Assembly: GCA_002339085.1 (NCBI GenBank)
Contig: DDDX01000083.1
Coordinates: 21,373 to 54,761 of the forward strand
Length of the DNA: 33,389 bases
Source of the DNA: Cellvibrionales bacterium UBA1969
GTDB lineage: Bacteria > Pseudomonadota > Gammaproteobacteria > Pseudomonadales > UBA7434
Direction: 5' to 3'
A model generated the notes under the pieces. It ran no database searches. It had not been told where the DNA came from and was given only the letters and a program-made list of their open reading frames with translations. Each line of letters opens with the position of its first letter. The first letter of the stretch is position 1. The position numbers and the translations under genes are program-made. Positions 24,666 to 32,710 of the stretch are shown piece after piece.

Positions 24666-25418
24666 ATGTCTGACTTCACTGGCAAAGTGATATTAGTAAC
24701 GGGCGGTAGTAGAGGACTTGGCAAGGCGATGTCACTCGGTTTTGCTGAGCAAGGCGCCATTGTTATTATAGTAAGCCGCAAGCAAGACAGTTGTACTACT
24801 CTAGCCGAGCAGATTGTTCAGGCTGGCGGTCAAGCGGTGGGTATTGCTGCTAATACGGGTAAAATAGACGATATCGATGCGCTTGTGAGCCAGCTTAAGG
24901 CAGATTATGGTCGCATTGATTTACTGATTAATAATGCAGGCACTAATATTGCCTTAGGTCCATTAATAGACTTAAGCTCAGAACAGTTTGATAAGATGTT
25001 TCAAGTAAATCTTCGCGGCCCTTGGTATTTAGCTTCTCGCATTGCACCGATAATGGCAGCTACTGGCGGCGGTAGCATCATAAACATTCTTTCGGTCGCA
25101 GCATTAAGACCACCATCCTACAATGGTTTTTATGCGGCAACCAAATCCGGTTTAGAAGCTATAACTAAAGTGATGGCGCAAGAGTGGGCCAATGACAATA
25201 TCCGCGTTAATGCGATCGCGCCGGGCCCTTATCGCTCAGACTTAGTGGATTCCAGTATCGCCGCTATTCCTGGTTTTGAAGAGGGTATGCGGGATTCTAC
25301 TTTATTGAAGCGCATTGCAGAAACCGACGAAATATTAAAGCCGGTCTTTTATCTAGCCTCAGACGGAAATATTACTGGCACTACTTTGATTGCGGATGGC
25401 GGCTTAACTGCCAGCTAA
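24666..25418 (+). CDS. Short-chain dehydrogenase/reductase (SDR)
   Basis: This is a 250-residue classical SDR with a Rossmann fold: TGGSRGLG (12-19), NNAG (89-92), catalytic Ser143, Tyr156 and Lys160 in the YAATK motif, and the C-terminal SDGNITGTTLIADGG typical of this class. It resembles the gluconate/3-oxoacyl-ACP reductase-like group, but the substrate cannot be assigned. It lies 37 bp after aroG and is convergent with the acyl-CoA dehydrogenase at 25447; by proximity it may serve the beta-oxidation-like block. Confidence 0.92.
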   Translation: MSDFTGKVILVTGGSRGLGKAMSLGFAEQGAIVIIVSRKQDSCTTLAEQIVQAGGQAVGIAANTGKIDDIDALVSQLKADYGRIDLLINNAGTNIALGPLIDLSSEQFDKMFQVNLRGPWYLASRIAPIMAATGGGSIINILSVAALRPPSYNGFYAATKSGLEAITKVMAQEWANDNIRVNAIAPGPYRSDLVDSSIAAIPGFEEGMRDSTLLKRIAETDEILKPVFYLASDGNITGTTLIADGGLTAS

Positions 25419-25446
25419 TCTTAATCAGTACGATGCGGGTAGAAAA

Positions 25447-26598
25447 TTAAATTTCTATCGCTGCATAGCCGACTGAATCATCAGCGGCTAAAAGTTTACC
25501 CAGTTGTTCCAGTTGATGACTGCCGTTGCCAAGGCAGTAACTGAGCTGTTTTGCCCAAAGATAAAAGCGATGAATGGGGTATTCAACATCAGCGCCTATG
25601 CCCGCATGTAAATGCTGCGCGGTATGAATAACACGGTGTGCACCATCACAAGCCCACCATTTAGCAGCACGAATTTCAGCCTCCGCAGGTAAGCCCTCAC
25701 CTAAGCGCCATAGCGCTAGCCAGAATGTCGACCGCATCGCTTCGACGTCGATATAACTATCAGCCATACGCATAGCGAGTGCTTGAAAACTACCAATAGG
25801 CACACCAAACTGCTCACGCTCACTGGTGTAGGCAGCAGTTCTTCGCATCGCCTCTTCGCAGATGCCGGTTTGCATCGCGCATTGCGCGACATTAGCATAC
25901 TGTTCTAGCCAATGAATAATCGCTGGCGCTTGACCCTCTGCACCAAGTAAAGCATCGGCGTTGACTGTTACATTGCTGAGTGATAAGGCTGCACTCCATG
26001 GGCCGAGCAAACTAATTTCTTGAGCCTGCGCGCTAACCCCTGGCGCTTGGCTATCAATAATGAAAACACTGCTATTGCCACTAGCATCAGTCGCAGGCAC
26101 CAAAATAAAATCGGCAACCACCCCGTCTTGAACGCAGTCAAGTGAGCCTGTTAGCGTCCATCCATCGCCACTTTTCGTTGCGCTAACACCTTGTTGGATA
26201 GCTATGGGCATGGCTATCTCGCTAATAGCTGCTGTTAACTTTAATTCACCAGCCGCTAACGGGCTTAAATACTGCTGTTTTTGTGCTTCGGTGCCAAATT
26301 TTATAATTGGCATGGAGCCTAAAACTAAGCTTGAAAATAATGGGATTGGCGCGACTCGTCTTCCTTGCTCTTCCAGCACTAGACAGATTTCAATCAAGCC
26401 TAGGCCGGCACCGCCGCAGTGCTCGGGGATACCAACACCTAACAAGCCTTGCTCGGCAAGTGTGGTCCATAAGCTGTCGTCATAAGCTTGATCGGTGCGA
26501 GAAAATTCAAGTTGAAATGCATCTGTGGATCGGTCGGTGAAGATCTGATAAGCCAATTCGCGGATGGCAACTTGATCCTCAGAAAATGAAAAATCCAT
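25447..26598 (-). CDS. Acyl-CoA dehydrogenase family protein (probable heteromeric subunit)
   Basis: This 383-residue flavoprotein of the acyl-CoA dehydrogenase family has an N-terminal helical domain (FSEDQVAIRELAYQIFTD), the EHCGGAGLGLIEICLVLEEQGR segment, a degenerate middle beta domain, and a C-terminal HLHAGIGADVEYPIHRFYLW. Where typical enzymes have YEGTNEIQ, it has GNGSHQLEQ, so the usual catalytic glutamate is absent. This pattern is known from the partner chain of alpha2-beta2 dehydrogenases in steroid side-chain degradation. It follows tetR by 57 bp on the same strand with a good ribosome binding site (GAGGTAA). I infer it pairs with the protein encoded at 27521-28693. Confidence 0.88.
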   Translation of the reverse strand: MDFSFSEDQVAIRELAYQIFTDRSTDAFQLEFSRTDQAYDDSLWTTLAEQGLLGVGIPEHCGGAGLGLIEICLVLEEQGRRVAPIPLFSSLVLGSMPIIKFGTEAQKQQYLSPLAAGELKLTAAISEIAMPIAIQQGVSATKSGDGWTLTGSLDCVQDGVVADFILVPATDASGNSSVFIIDSQAPGVSAQAQEISLLGPWSAALSLSNVTVNADALLGAEGQAPAIIHWLEQYANVAQCAMQTGICEEAMRRTAAYTSEREQFGVPIGSFQALAMRMADSYIDVEAMRSTFWLALWRLGEGLPAEAEIRAAKWWACDGAHRVIHTAQHLHAGIGADVEYPIHRFYLWAKQLSYCLGNGSHQLEQLGKLLAADDSVGYAAIEI

Positions 26599-26655
26599 AC
26601 TGTATTACCTCGTTATGATATTGCTTCAATGGTGGTCAGAAGTTTATGCGGTCGT

Positions 26656-27366
26656 TTAGCTACGCTTCATAAATTCCAAATTTTTGGTGTAACATAATTT
26701 ATCTGCAGGAGGATTTTCTAAAAACAAACCTCGATAAAAAACCGTTGTTAATAGCTCAGTAAGCTCGGCATGATTAATATCTCCCTCATGCAGACGCGTA
26801 TCTAAATTGATAAAATAGTCGCGTAACATCATCTCGCCACTGCTGGCTAAGGTATAAATCACTAAAAATGCTTGATGCTGATCCAACTTCGCCTCTGGAA
26901 ATAGCTTTGGCATTAATTGAACCAGCCAATTAAGCTGTTCCATATAGCCTCGGCGAATGGCGTCGGCAAATTCCTTATCTTCATCGGCCATTTGCAGTAA
27001 ACAGCGCATTAAACCTGGACGTTGAGCATAACTATCAACGACTAGGCTAAAATGCGCATGCATCCGAGCGTACCAATCACCGCGGGGTACGCCTTTTTCA
27101 ATGGCATCAACATTTCTGGCTTCTGCAATGTAGTCACTGAGCACTTCTAACGTTAGGCTCTTTAAGTCCTTGAAATAGTGATAAAAAAGACCTGCAGCCA
27201 CACCTGCTTCAGTCGTCACATCGTGAATTCTCATGCCGTGATAGCCGGTTTGCTCCATCACGGTCATTGCTGCCCGTTTGAGCTTCGCGCGGGCTAACTC
27301 ACCACGGGCACTTAATTTCTTATCACTGAGGCTAGATACGACGTTTGTAGATTGTTTTGGCGGCAT
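26656..27366 (-). CDS. TetR family transcriptional regulator
   Basis: The 236-residue protein has a TetR-type DNA-binding domain at about 25-75: ARAKLKRAAMTVMEQTGYHG, then MRIHDVTTEAGVAAGLFYHY and FKDLKSLTLEVLSDYI. The C-terminal ligand-binding part (80-236) is helical. It is encoded first in a two-gene unit with the downstream acyl-CoA dehydrogenase and is divergent from the second acyl-CoA dehydrogenase. Its start is 36 bp from a perfect inverted repeat, the likely operator, so it probably represses both directions; an acyl-CoA ligand is the natural guess. Confidence 0.9.
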   Translation of the reverse strand: MPPKQSTNVVSSLSDKKLSARGELARAKLKRAAMTVMEQTGYHGMRIHDVTTEAGVAAGLFYHYFKDLKSLTLEVLSDYIAEARNVDAIEKGVPRGDWYARMHAHFSLVVDSYAQRPGLMRCLLQMADEDKEFADAIRRGYMEQLNWLVQLMPKLFPEAKLDQHQAFLVIYTLASSGEMMLRDYFINLDTRLHEGDINHAELTELLTTVFYRGLFLENPPADKLCYTKNLEFMKRS

Positions 27367-27401
27367 ATAGGGCCTATAAGCTCAGTTAATTCTCCATTAA
27401 A

Positions 27402-27449
27402 GTGCAAACAATAGTTGAAATTGAATTTAGTTTCAACTATTGTTTGCAC
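27402..27449. promoter_or_regulatory. Symmetric divergent promoter/operator: 19-bp perfect inverted repeat
   Basis: GTGCAAACAATAGTTGAAA (27402-27420) and TTTCAACTATTGTTTGCAC (27431-27449) are exact reverse complements around a 10-bp centre. On the plus strand TTGAAA (27415-27420) and TATTGT (27438-27443) are 17 bp apart; on the minus strand the same pair occurs at 27431-27436 and 27408-27413, also 17 bp apart. Each -35-like box lies in the other's spacer. Predicted starts are near 27450 (plus) and 27401 (minus). It sits between divergent tetR and acyl-CoA dehydrogenase genes. Confidence 0.7.
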
Positions 27450-27520
27450 CTTAGACCTATGTTTTGCTAAAAAAGCCCGTTGAGGTGGTAAATTTTTAAT
27501 TTTATACAGGTGATTGACCC

Positions 27521-28693
27521 ATGTTTGTTGAATATACCGATGATCAAAAAGCCTTACGCATTCGTTTACGTAAGTATTTTTCAAATTTAATTAAGCCTGA
27601 ATATAAAGAGGAACTTCGCTCTGCTGAAGGCGGTGATCTTTATAAGTCTCTTATTAGACAAATGGGTAAAGATAATATGCTGGCCCTTGGATGGCCGAAA
27701 GAATATGGCGGTGCTGGTTTAACACCGACTGAGCAGTTGATCTTTTTTGAAGAAGCGCTACTGGCCTGTGCGCCCGTGCCGTTCGTGACCTTAAACACGG
27801 TAGGCCCTGCGGTTATGGATCATGGCACAGAAGAGCAGAAGAAGCGTTTTTTACCCCTAATTGCCGCGGGCGAAATCCATTTTTGTATTGGTTATACGGA
27901 GCCTTCAGCTGGGACTGATTTAGCATCTTTACAAACCGCGGCAGTCAAGCAGGGCGATGAGTATATCGTTAATGGCAACAAGGTTTACACCAGCGCAGCT
28001 GAAGCCGCAGATTATGTTTTCCTAGCGGCCCGTACTGATCAAGAAGCAAAAAAACATAAAGGCATATCAGTACTCTTGGTTGATACAAAAGATCCTGGCT
28101 TTGATTACGGACCTATTCGAACCGTTGGCGGAGTAAGAACCAATGTTTCTTATTACACTGATGTACGTGTGCCTACCGACATGATTATTGGTGAAGAAAA
28201 TAAAGGCTGGCCACTTATTACTTCACAGTTAAATCACGAACGAGTCGGTTTAGCAGCGTGGGGCATCCAAGGTTGGAAGGTGTATAAGCTGACTTTGGAC
28301 TGGGCTAGAAAAGAAAAAACAGCGGATGGCCAACGTATTATTGATAACCCATCGGTTCAGCGAAATTTAGCGGAAGTTTACGCGATGTTAGAGGCTATGC
28401 GAGTGATGAATGCTCGGATGTCATGGAAACTGGATCACTCAGATATTGATCCCGTATTACCCTCGGCTTTAAAGGTTTACTCGACCGAAGCCATGATCAC
28501 TATTTGCCAGAAGTTGATGGATATCGTCGGTCCACATGCGCTTATCCGTTCGACCAGTCCAAGCGCCGTATTGCTGGGCGATCTGGAGCATGAATACCGA
28601 AGAAGTACGATCAACACCTTTGGTGGTGGTGTCGTAGAGGTGCTTCGTGGCTTGGTCGCTAATTTTGGTCTAGGCATGCCTAGGCACCGTTAA
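27521..28693 (+). CDS. Acyl-CoA dehydrogenase family protein (FadE type)
   Basis: This 390-residue flavoprotein has the standard three-domain plan: an N-terminal helical domain (YTDDQKALRIRLRKYFSNLI), ALGWPKEYGGAGLTPTEQLIFFEEA, the FAD-contact stretch IGYTEPSAGTDLASLQT (about 125-141), a beta domain with VNGNKVYTSAAEAADYVFLAART, and a C-terminal domain ending YRRSTINTFGGGVVEVLRG. The last motif replaces the usual YEG with FGG (position 368), so the catalytic base must lie elsewhere, as in some steroid-degradation dehydrogenases. A good ribosome binding site (AGGTGA) precedes the ATG. It is divergent from tetR across a shared palindromic promoter and is followed by the GST-like gene. Confidence 0.92.
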   Translation: MFVEYTDDQKALRIRLRKYFSNLIKPEYKEELRSAEGGDLYKSLIRQMGKDNMLALGWPKEYGGAGLTPTEQLIFFEEALLACAPVPFVTLNTVGPAVMDHGTEEQKKRFLPLIAAGEIHFCIGYTEPSAGTDLASLQTAAVKQGDEYIVNGNKVYTSAAEAADYVFLAARTDQEAKKHKGISVLLVDTKDPGFDYGPIRTVGGVRTNVSYYTDVRVPTDMIIGEENKGWPLITSQLNHERVGLAAWGIQGWKVYKLTLDWARKEKTADGQRIIDNPSVQRNLAEVYAMLEAMRVMNARMSWKLDHSDIDPVLPSALKVYSTEAMITICQKLMDIVGPHALIRSTSPSAVLLGDLEHEYRRSTINTFGGGVVEVLRGLVANFGLGMPRHR

Positions 28694-28742
28694 TAACTGA
28701 ATTGTTATTAACGAGAAGAGGGGGTTAAGTATTATCCAATAC

Positions 28743-29510
28743 ATGCCAGTAGCTGATATCCAAGCCATGAGTGGGCTTAGAATCGTTGCCTGCGTGAACA
28801 CCCCCAGCCCTTGGAGTTTGGCGGCAAGAGCATTATTTGATTATAAGCAGTTGCCCTACCAACTCGGCGAGCAGATCATTGCTGATGAAAATCAAGACTT
28901 GAAAGCGTGGACGGGCCAAAATAGCGCCCCAGTCGTAGCTTATCGTTCGTCTAACCATCAGGAAAAAATAGCCACTTCCGCTGAAGCTATCGCTTTATTA
29001 GCCGAACGCCTTGAACCTCTACGACCACTGATTCCATCTGACTCACAGCAGCGTGCTTGGATGTTTGGTTTATTACAGGCTCTCGCGGGAGAGGATGGCT
29101 TCGGATGGAATCGGCGACTTATGTCGCTGAGTATGGCGGGTATCGATAAGCTGCCAGATAATATTCGTAGTATGGCGTTGAAGTATGACTACAGTGACCG
29201 TTTAGCGGCAGTTGCAGAACAGCGTGTTGCTGAGATACTGCAATTATTTTCACAGACCTTAGCACAGCAACAAGCAGATGGCAGTGATTTTTTGGTTGGC
29301 GATGCGGTTACCGCCATCGATCTATACTTTGCTATTTTCATTGGCATAATGTACCGCCCGTTGAGTGATGAGTATTTGCCTATACCCAGCGCCATGCGTG
29401 TCGGTTATGAGTTACCGAGTGAGGTTTTAGACGCTGCCACACAGCCTATTATCTATACCCACCGCGATCGAATTTTCCAGCAGTTTTTAACGCCGTTCAT
29501 GGCCTATTAG
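28743..29510 (+). CDS. Glutathione S-transferase-like protein
   Basis: This 255-residue protein has an N-terminal thioredoxin-like domain (RIVACVNTPSPWSLAARALFDYKQLPYQL, with APVVAY as the cis-proline segment and ATSAEAIALLAERL) and a helical C-terminal domain containing FLVGDAVTAIDLYFA, the N-capping motif of GSTs. No catalytic residue can be named with confidence. It follows the acyl-CoA dehydrogenase gene by 49 bp and is probably in the same TetR-controlled unit. The nearest strong ribosome binding site is about 20 nt upstream, and a second in-frame ATG lies eight codons in, so the start is uncertain. Confidence 0.85.
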   Translation: MPVADIQAMSGLRIVACVNTPSPWSLAARALFDYKQLPYQLGEQIIADENQDLKAWTGQNSAPVVAYRSSNHQEKIATSAEAIALLAERLEPLRPLIPSDSQQRAWMFGLLQALAGEDGFGWNRRLMSLSMAGIDKLPDNIRSMALKYDYSDRLAAVAEQRVAEILQLFSQTLAQQQADGSDFLVGDAVTAIDLYFAIFIGIMYRPLSDEYLPIPSAMRVGYELPSEVLDAATQPIIYTHRDRIFQQFLTPFMAY

Positions 29511-29531
29511 CTTGTTATAAAGCCCAAACCA

Positions 29532-30527
29532 TTAGTCAAAAAATGTTTTCACTAAACTGCGATACTCGTTAGCCGAGAGTCTTGGGCCATATTGCGTGAC
29601 CACCCTAGCGGCTGCAGCGCTAGCAAATTCGCCGCCACGCTGGTGATTGATTCCCTGGCTAAGACAATAGAGAAATGCGCCGGCAAACATATCGCCGGCT
29701 CCATTGGTATCAATTGCCTCAACCTCAACACCATCGATGGCAATCAGTTCTTGACCATCGTAAATAAGGGCGCCCTTAGCGCCCAGTGTGATGACGAACT
29801 GGTCGGCGACCAGCTTGATTTTTTCAACGGCTGCTGGAAGATCAGATACTTGTGCAAAGCTGAATGCTTCTTCTTGGTTACAGAAGACTAAATCTACTTT
29901 GTTGCCCATTATTTCTTTTACCCCATCACTAAAGTTTGCAATGATGCCAGGATCAGAAAAACTTAGAGCAACTTTGGTGCCATTCTTTTGTGCCATTTGA
30001 CGCGCCTCTACTGCTGCAGCACGACCACTTTCAGAAGTAACGAGGTAGCTTTCGATATAAAGGTACTGTGAGTCTGCAATGGCATGAGGATCTATTTCAC
30101 GGATCGATAACTCGGCACTGATACCCAAAAAAGTATTCATTGAGCGTTCAGCATCAGCCGTGATTAATATTAAACACTTACCGGTGACGCCAGGCTCTAA
30201 CTTCGCCGAAGGCGTATCGACACCTGCGGCGTGCATATCATGCATATAGAAATGACCACTCTCATCATCAGCCACCTTGCCGCTAAAGAAACATTTACCG
30301 CCAAAATAGCTACTGGCGATGATGGTATTACCAGCAGAACCACCGCTAGCCCTCGAGGCTTGTATTTGATGGTGCTGTAAATAAGTTAATAATTCGGCTT
30401 GTTTAGCTTCATCAACCAAGGTCATGATACCCTTGTCGACTACCATAGCGGTTAGATCATTATCGGTGACTTTTAACTCTGTATCGACTAATGCGGCACC
30501 CATGCCATAAACATGATATTTTTTCAT
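29532..30527 (-). CDS. PfkB family sugar/nucleoside kinase, adenosine kinase-like
   Basis: This is a 331-residue ribokinase-fold kinase. Visible are the N-terminal strand GMGAALVDTEL, the substrate-binding GGSAGNT motif (62-68), the lid region, and the C-terminal PfkB signature DTNGAGDMFAGAFL with catalytic Asp279 in DTNGAGD (273-279). The adenosine kinase-like subgroup of bacteria shares this length and the GGSAGNTI motif. The substrate (adenosine, inosine or another nucleoside) is not decided by sequence here. It is convergent with the GST-like gene (21-bp gap) and divergent from the Nudix gene. Confidence 0.9.
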   Translation of the reverse strand: MKKYHVYGMGAALVDTELKVTDNDLTAMVVDKGIMTLVDEAKQAELLTYLQHHQIQASRASGGSAGNTIIASSYFGGKCFFSGKVADDESGHFYMHDMHAAGVDTPSAKLEPGVTGKCLILITADAERSMNTFLGISAELSIREIDPHAIADSQYLYIESYLVTSESGRAAAVEARQMAQKNGTKVALSFSDPGIIANFSDGVKEIMGNKVDLVFCNQEEAFSFAQVSDLPAAVEKIKLVADQFVITLGAKGALIYDGQELIAIDGVEVEAIDTNGAGDMFAGAFLYCLSQGINHQRGGEFASAAAARVVTQYGPRLSANEYRSLVKTFFD

Positions 30528-30726
30528 CGTATTCTTGTTTTTCTCCAGTTATGCTAACTAAGCTCGAGTGCGCCTATAGCGTGATAGCCGCTGGTTGAAA
30601 CGATTGCGCGCAATATGGTGTGCTTATTGGCTAATGGCTTAGCCACCGTTAGTAAACACAAGCTATTACCTTAATTTGCAATAGTGTTTAAAGCAAGCTA
30701 ATTTGTTACTTGAGTAATTTCTGTTA

Positions 30727-30744
30727 TTGATCGCAGAAGATCAA
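30727..30744. repeat. Inverted repeat TTGATC-N6-GATCAA upstream of the Nudix gene
   Basis: Six-base arms separated by six bases form a perfect dyad 68-85 bp before the Nudix ATG, in the 281-bp divergent gap between the kinase and Nudix genes. It could be an operator. A second short hairpin in the same gap (TGGCTAA/TTAGCCA at 30628-30645) has no U-tract. Nothing else is evident in this gap. Confidence 0.45.
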
Positions 30745-30811
30745 CTACTTCGATGCGGATAAACAATTTAGAGATTCGATAGAATAAAGTCAGATGGGTT
30801 AAAATACCGTG

Positions 30812-31450
30812 ATGGGTTTACGTAATATGGTAGAGCAGTTGGTATCTTATCGGGCTAAAAAAGCGCTTTCACGTTTATGGCTAAAGCGTTCAGCTGTCGC
30901 TATTGTGATTGATCAAGCAACTACCGAACAAGCATCGCTGTTGCTGATTAAGCGTGCCGACAACGAGCGTGATCCTTGGTCGGGTCATATGGCTTTTCCG
31001 GGTGGTCGCTATGAGTCGGGAGATAAAAACGGCTTAGCAACAGCAAAGCGAGAAATGCAAGAAGAAGTGGGTTTCAATATCGATCAGCTAGTGGCTGATT
31101 CGGCTGCTAGCGGAAGTATTGACGGTCAGTGCATTGCAAGATTGTCCGATATTAAAACCAGCAAGCGAGTGACGCCAAATGCGATGATCGTTTCACCTTA
31201 TATTTTTTCGGTACAGAATAAGCCCAAATTAGTTGCTAATCATGAAGTTGCCGATACCGTGTGGGTACCATTGAGATTTTTTTTAGAGCTTGAAAACCGC
31301 GGTGTCTATGAAATGATATATAAAGATCGAAAAATTGAAATGCCTTGTTATCGCTATCAAGGTAATGTCATCTGGGGCCTTACCTTATCAATGATCGACG
31401 AAATACTGCGAGCCTTGGGTGCAGACATTCCTCAATGGTACCGTTTATAG
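30812..31450 (+). CDS. Nudix hydrolase, CoA pyrophosphatase (NudL)-like
   Basis: This 213-residue protein has a Nudix domain at about 27-190. The Nudix box reads FPGGRYESGD...TAKREMQEEVGF (62-88), carrying REMQEEVG, with Asp in the position usually filled by Glu in the first part. The preceding LLLIKRADNERDPWSGHMAF resembles the CoA-pyrophosphatase lead-in (RxxxxRxHxGQxxFPGG), so hydrolysis of CoA or an acyl-CoA is plausible. I start it at ATG 30812; the codon before is GTG and also usable. No clear ribosome binding site is seen. Confidence 0.85.
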   Translation: MGLRNMVEQLVSYRAKKALSRLWLKRSAVAIVIDQATTEQASLLLIKRADNERDPWSGHMAFPGGRYESGDKNGLATAKREMQEEVGFNIDQLVADSAASGSIDGQCIARLSDIKTSKRVTPNAMIVSPYIFSVQNKPKLVANHEVADTVWVPLRFFLELENRGVYEMIYKDRKIEMPCYRYQGNVIWGLTLSMIDEILRALGADIPQWYRL

Positions 31451-31478
31451 TCTGACGGGTTATCCTTTTTTCTTTATC

Positions 31479-31508
31479 TTGACTTTCTCCGCTGTAATCG
31501 AATTTATT
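31479..31508 (+). promoter_or_regulatory. Candidate promoter for the 372-residue protein gene
   Basis: TTGACT (31479-31484) and TTTATT (31503-31508) are 18 bp apart, matching consensus at five and four of six positions. The predicted start gives a leader of about 75 nt, within which GTTCC and GGAAC (31546-31550 and 31566-31570) form a small dyad around TCTATAGA. Confidence 0.35.
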
Positions 31509-31591
31509 GTATCTAGGGATTATTATCTCCTTCTGATCTAATAACGTTCCCATCTATAGATAGACGGAACTTTGAATTTGTAGGAGTAACT

Positions 31592-32710
31592 ATGCCACTT
31601 AGTCCATTAGATGATTTACTTGCCCATCAGACACCCGAAACCTTCGATCATGTTTATACTGGCGATCGTAATTTCTATGATCGTTATTATTTTAATTGCC
31701 ATGGTTGTGATGATGAACTTTTTTTAGTCGCAGGTATGGGACAGTACCCTAATCTAGGTGTAATTGATGCTTTTGTGACGGTCTCACACGGCAACCACCA
31801 TTATGTTGTTAGAGCATCCAGAGAGTTAGGCAACGATCGTCTTAATACGACAGTAGGGCCGTTCGGCGTTGAAGTACTGGAGGGGCTAAAAAAAATTCGT
31901 ATGTGGTGTGAGCCTAATGAATGGGATATTGACTTTGATATTACATTTGATGGTTTTGTGCCAGCATTAGAAGAGCCGGTTACTTATCGCCGCACCGGCA
32001 ATCGTCTTACCGAACACACCACGCGTTTTGCGCAGGTAGGAAATTATACGGGATATATTACTGTCGGTGGCCAGCGTTATGAAGTGACACCTGATCGCTG
32101 GATGGGTGCTCGCGATCATTCCTGGGGGGTTAGGCCTAACGTCGGAGAAATGGAGCCTGAAGGAATTAAATCTAAGTATCGAGAGCTCGATAAATTCGGC
32201 CATTTCCATAATTGGATACCGATGCAATTTAAAGATTACATGATTAAGGTGTATTTTGATGAAGATGGCCAAGGCAATCGAATGTTAGAAGAGGCGGTAA
32301 AAGTACCGCGTTATGGTATCGATGAACCAGTCATTCATCTCGGCAGTCCAAAGCACGAAATTACTTTTAAACCAGGCACTCGGGAAATCAGTAAAACGAT
32401 TATTACCTTTGCGCATTCAGATATCATAGCAACAGGCACTCCGCTAAGAACCAATTACTTGTTAGGAGGCTCTGGTTATCGCCCAGGTGAGCCGCATTCT
32501 TTAGGCTGCTATCAAGGGCCTTTAAAAGTGACGGGACAAAAATGGGACATGACCAATGCGGCGCAATTTGCTGAAATCCAAGGACTCAACGAAATGCTTT
32601 GCCGTTGGGAGTTGTCTTCGGGTGAAATTGGCTACGGCATGCATGAGAATGCCTTATTCGGTCTACATGCGCCATATGGTTTTGACAGCTGGGAAGCCGT
32701 AGCGCCTTAA
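31592..32710 (+). CDS. Uncharacterised conserved protein, possibly two lipocalin-like domains (AttH/CrtC-like)
   Basis: This 372-residue soluble protein has no signal peptide or membrane helix. It is beta-rich, with many aromatic residues and repeated charged strands, and the striking motifs FDRxYFN-like YDRYYFNCHG (29-38), MGQYPNLGVIDAFV, DRWMGARDHSWGVRPNVGE (about 168-187) and HSLGCYQGPLKV. The plan of two similar beta-barrel halves recalls AttH/CrtC-type lipocalin-like proteins, but this is a fold guess, and no reaction can be assigned. A strong ribosome binding site (TAGGAGTAACT) supports the start. Its stop shares the bases TTAA with the convergent tag stop. I have seen similar proteins associated with lipid or terpenoid catabolism in actinobacteria; that is memory, not evidence in this window. 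Confidence 0.7.
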   Translation: MPLSPLDDLLAHQTPETFDHVYTGDRNFYDRYYFNCHGCDDELFLVAGMGQYPNLGVIDAFVTVSHGNHHYVVRASRELGNDRLNTTVGPFGVEVLEGLKKIRMWCEPNEWDIDFDITFDGFVPALEEPVTYRRTGNRLTEHTTRFAQVGNYTGYITVGGQRYEVTPDRWMGARDHSWGVRPNVGEMEPEGIKSKYRELDKFGHFHNWIPMQFKDYMIKVYFDEDGQGNRMLEEAVKVPRYGIDEPVIHLGSPKHEITFKPGTREISKTIITFAHSDIIATGTPLRTNYLLGGSGYRPGEPHSLGCYQGPLKVTGQKWDMTNAAQFAEIQGLNEMLCRWELSSGEIGYGMHENALFGLHAPYGFDSWEAVAP

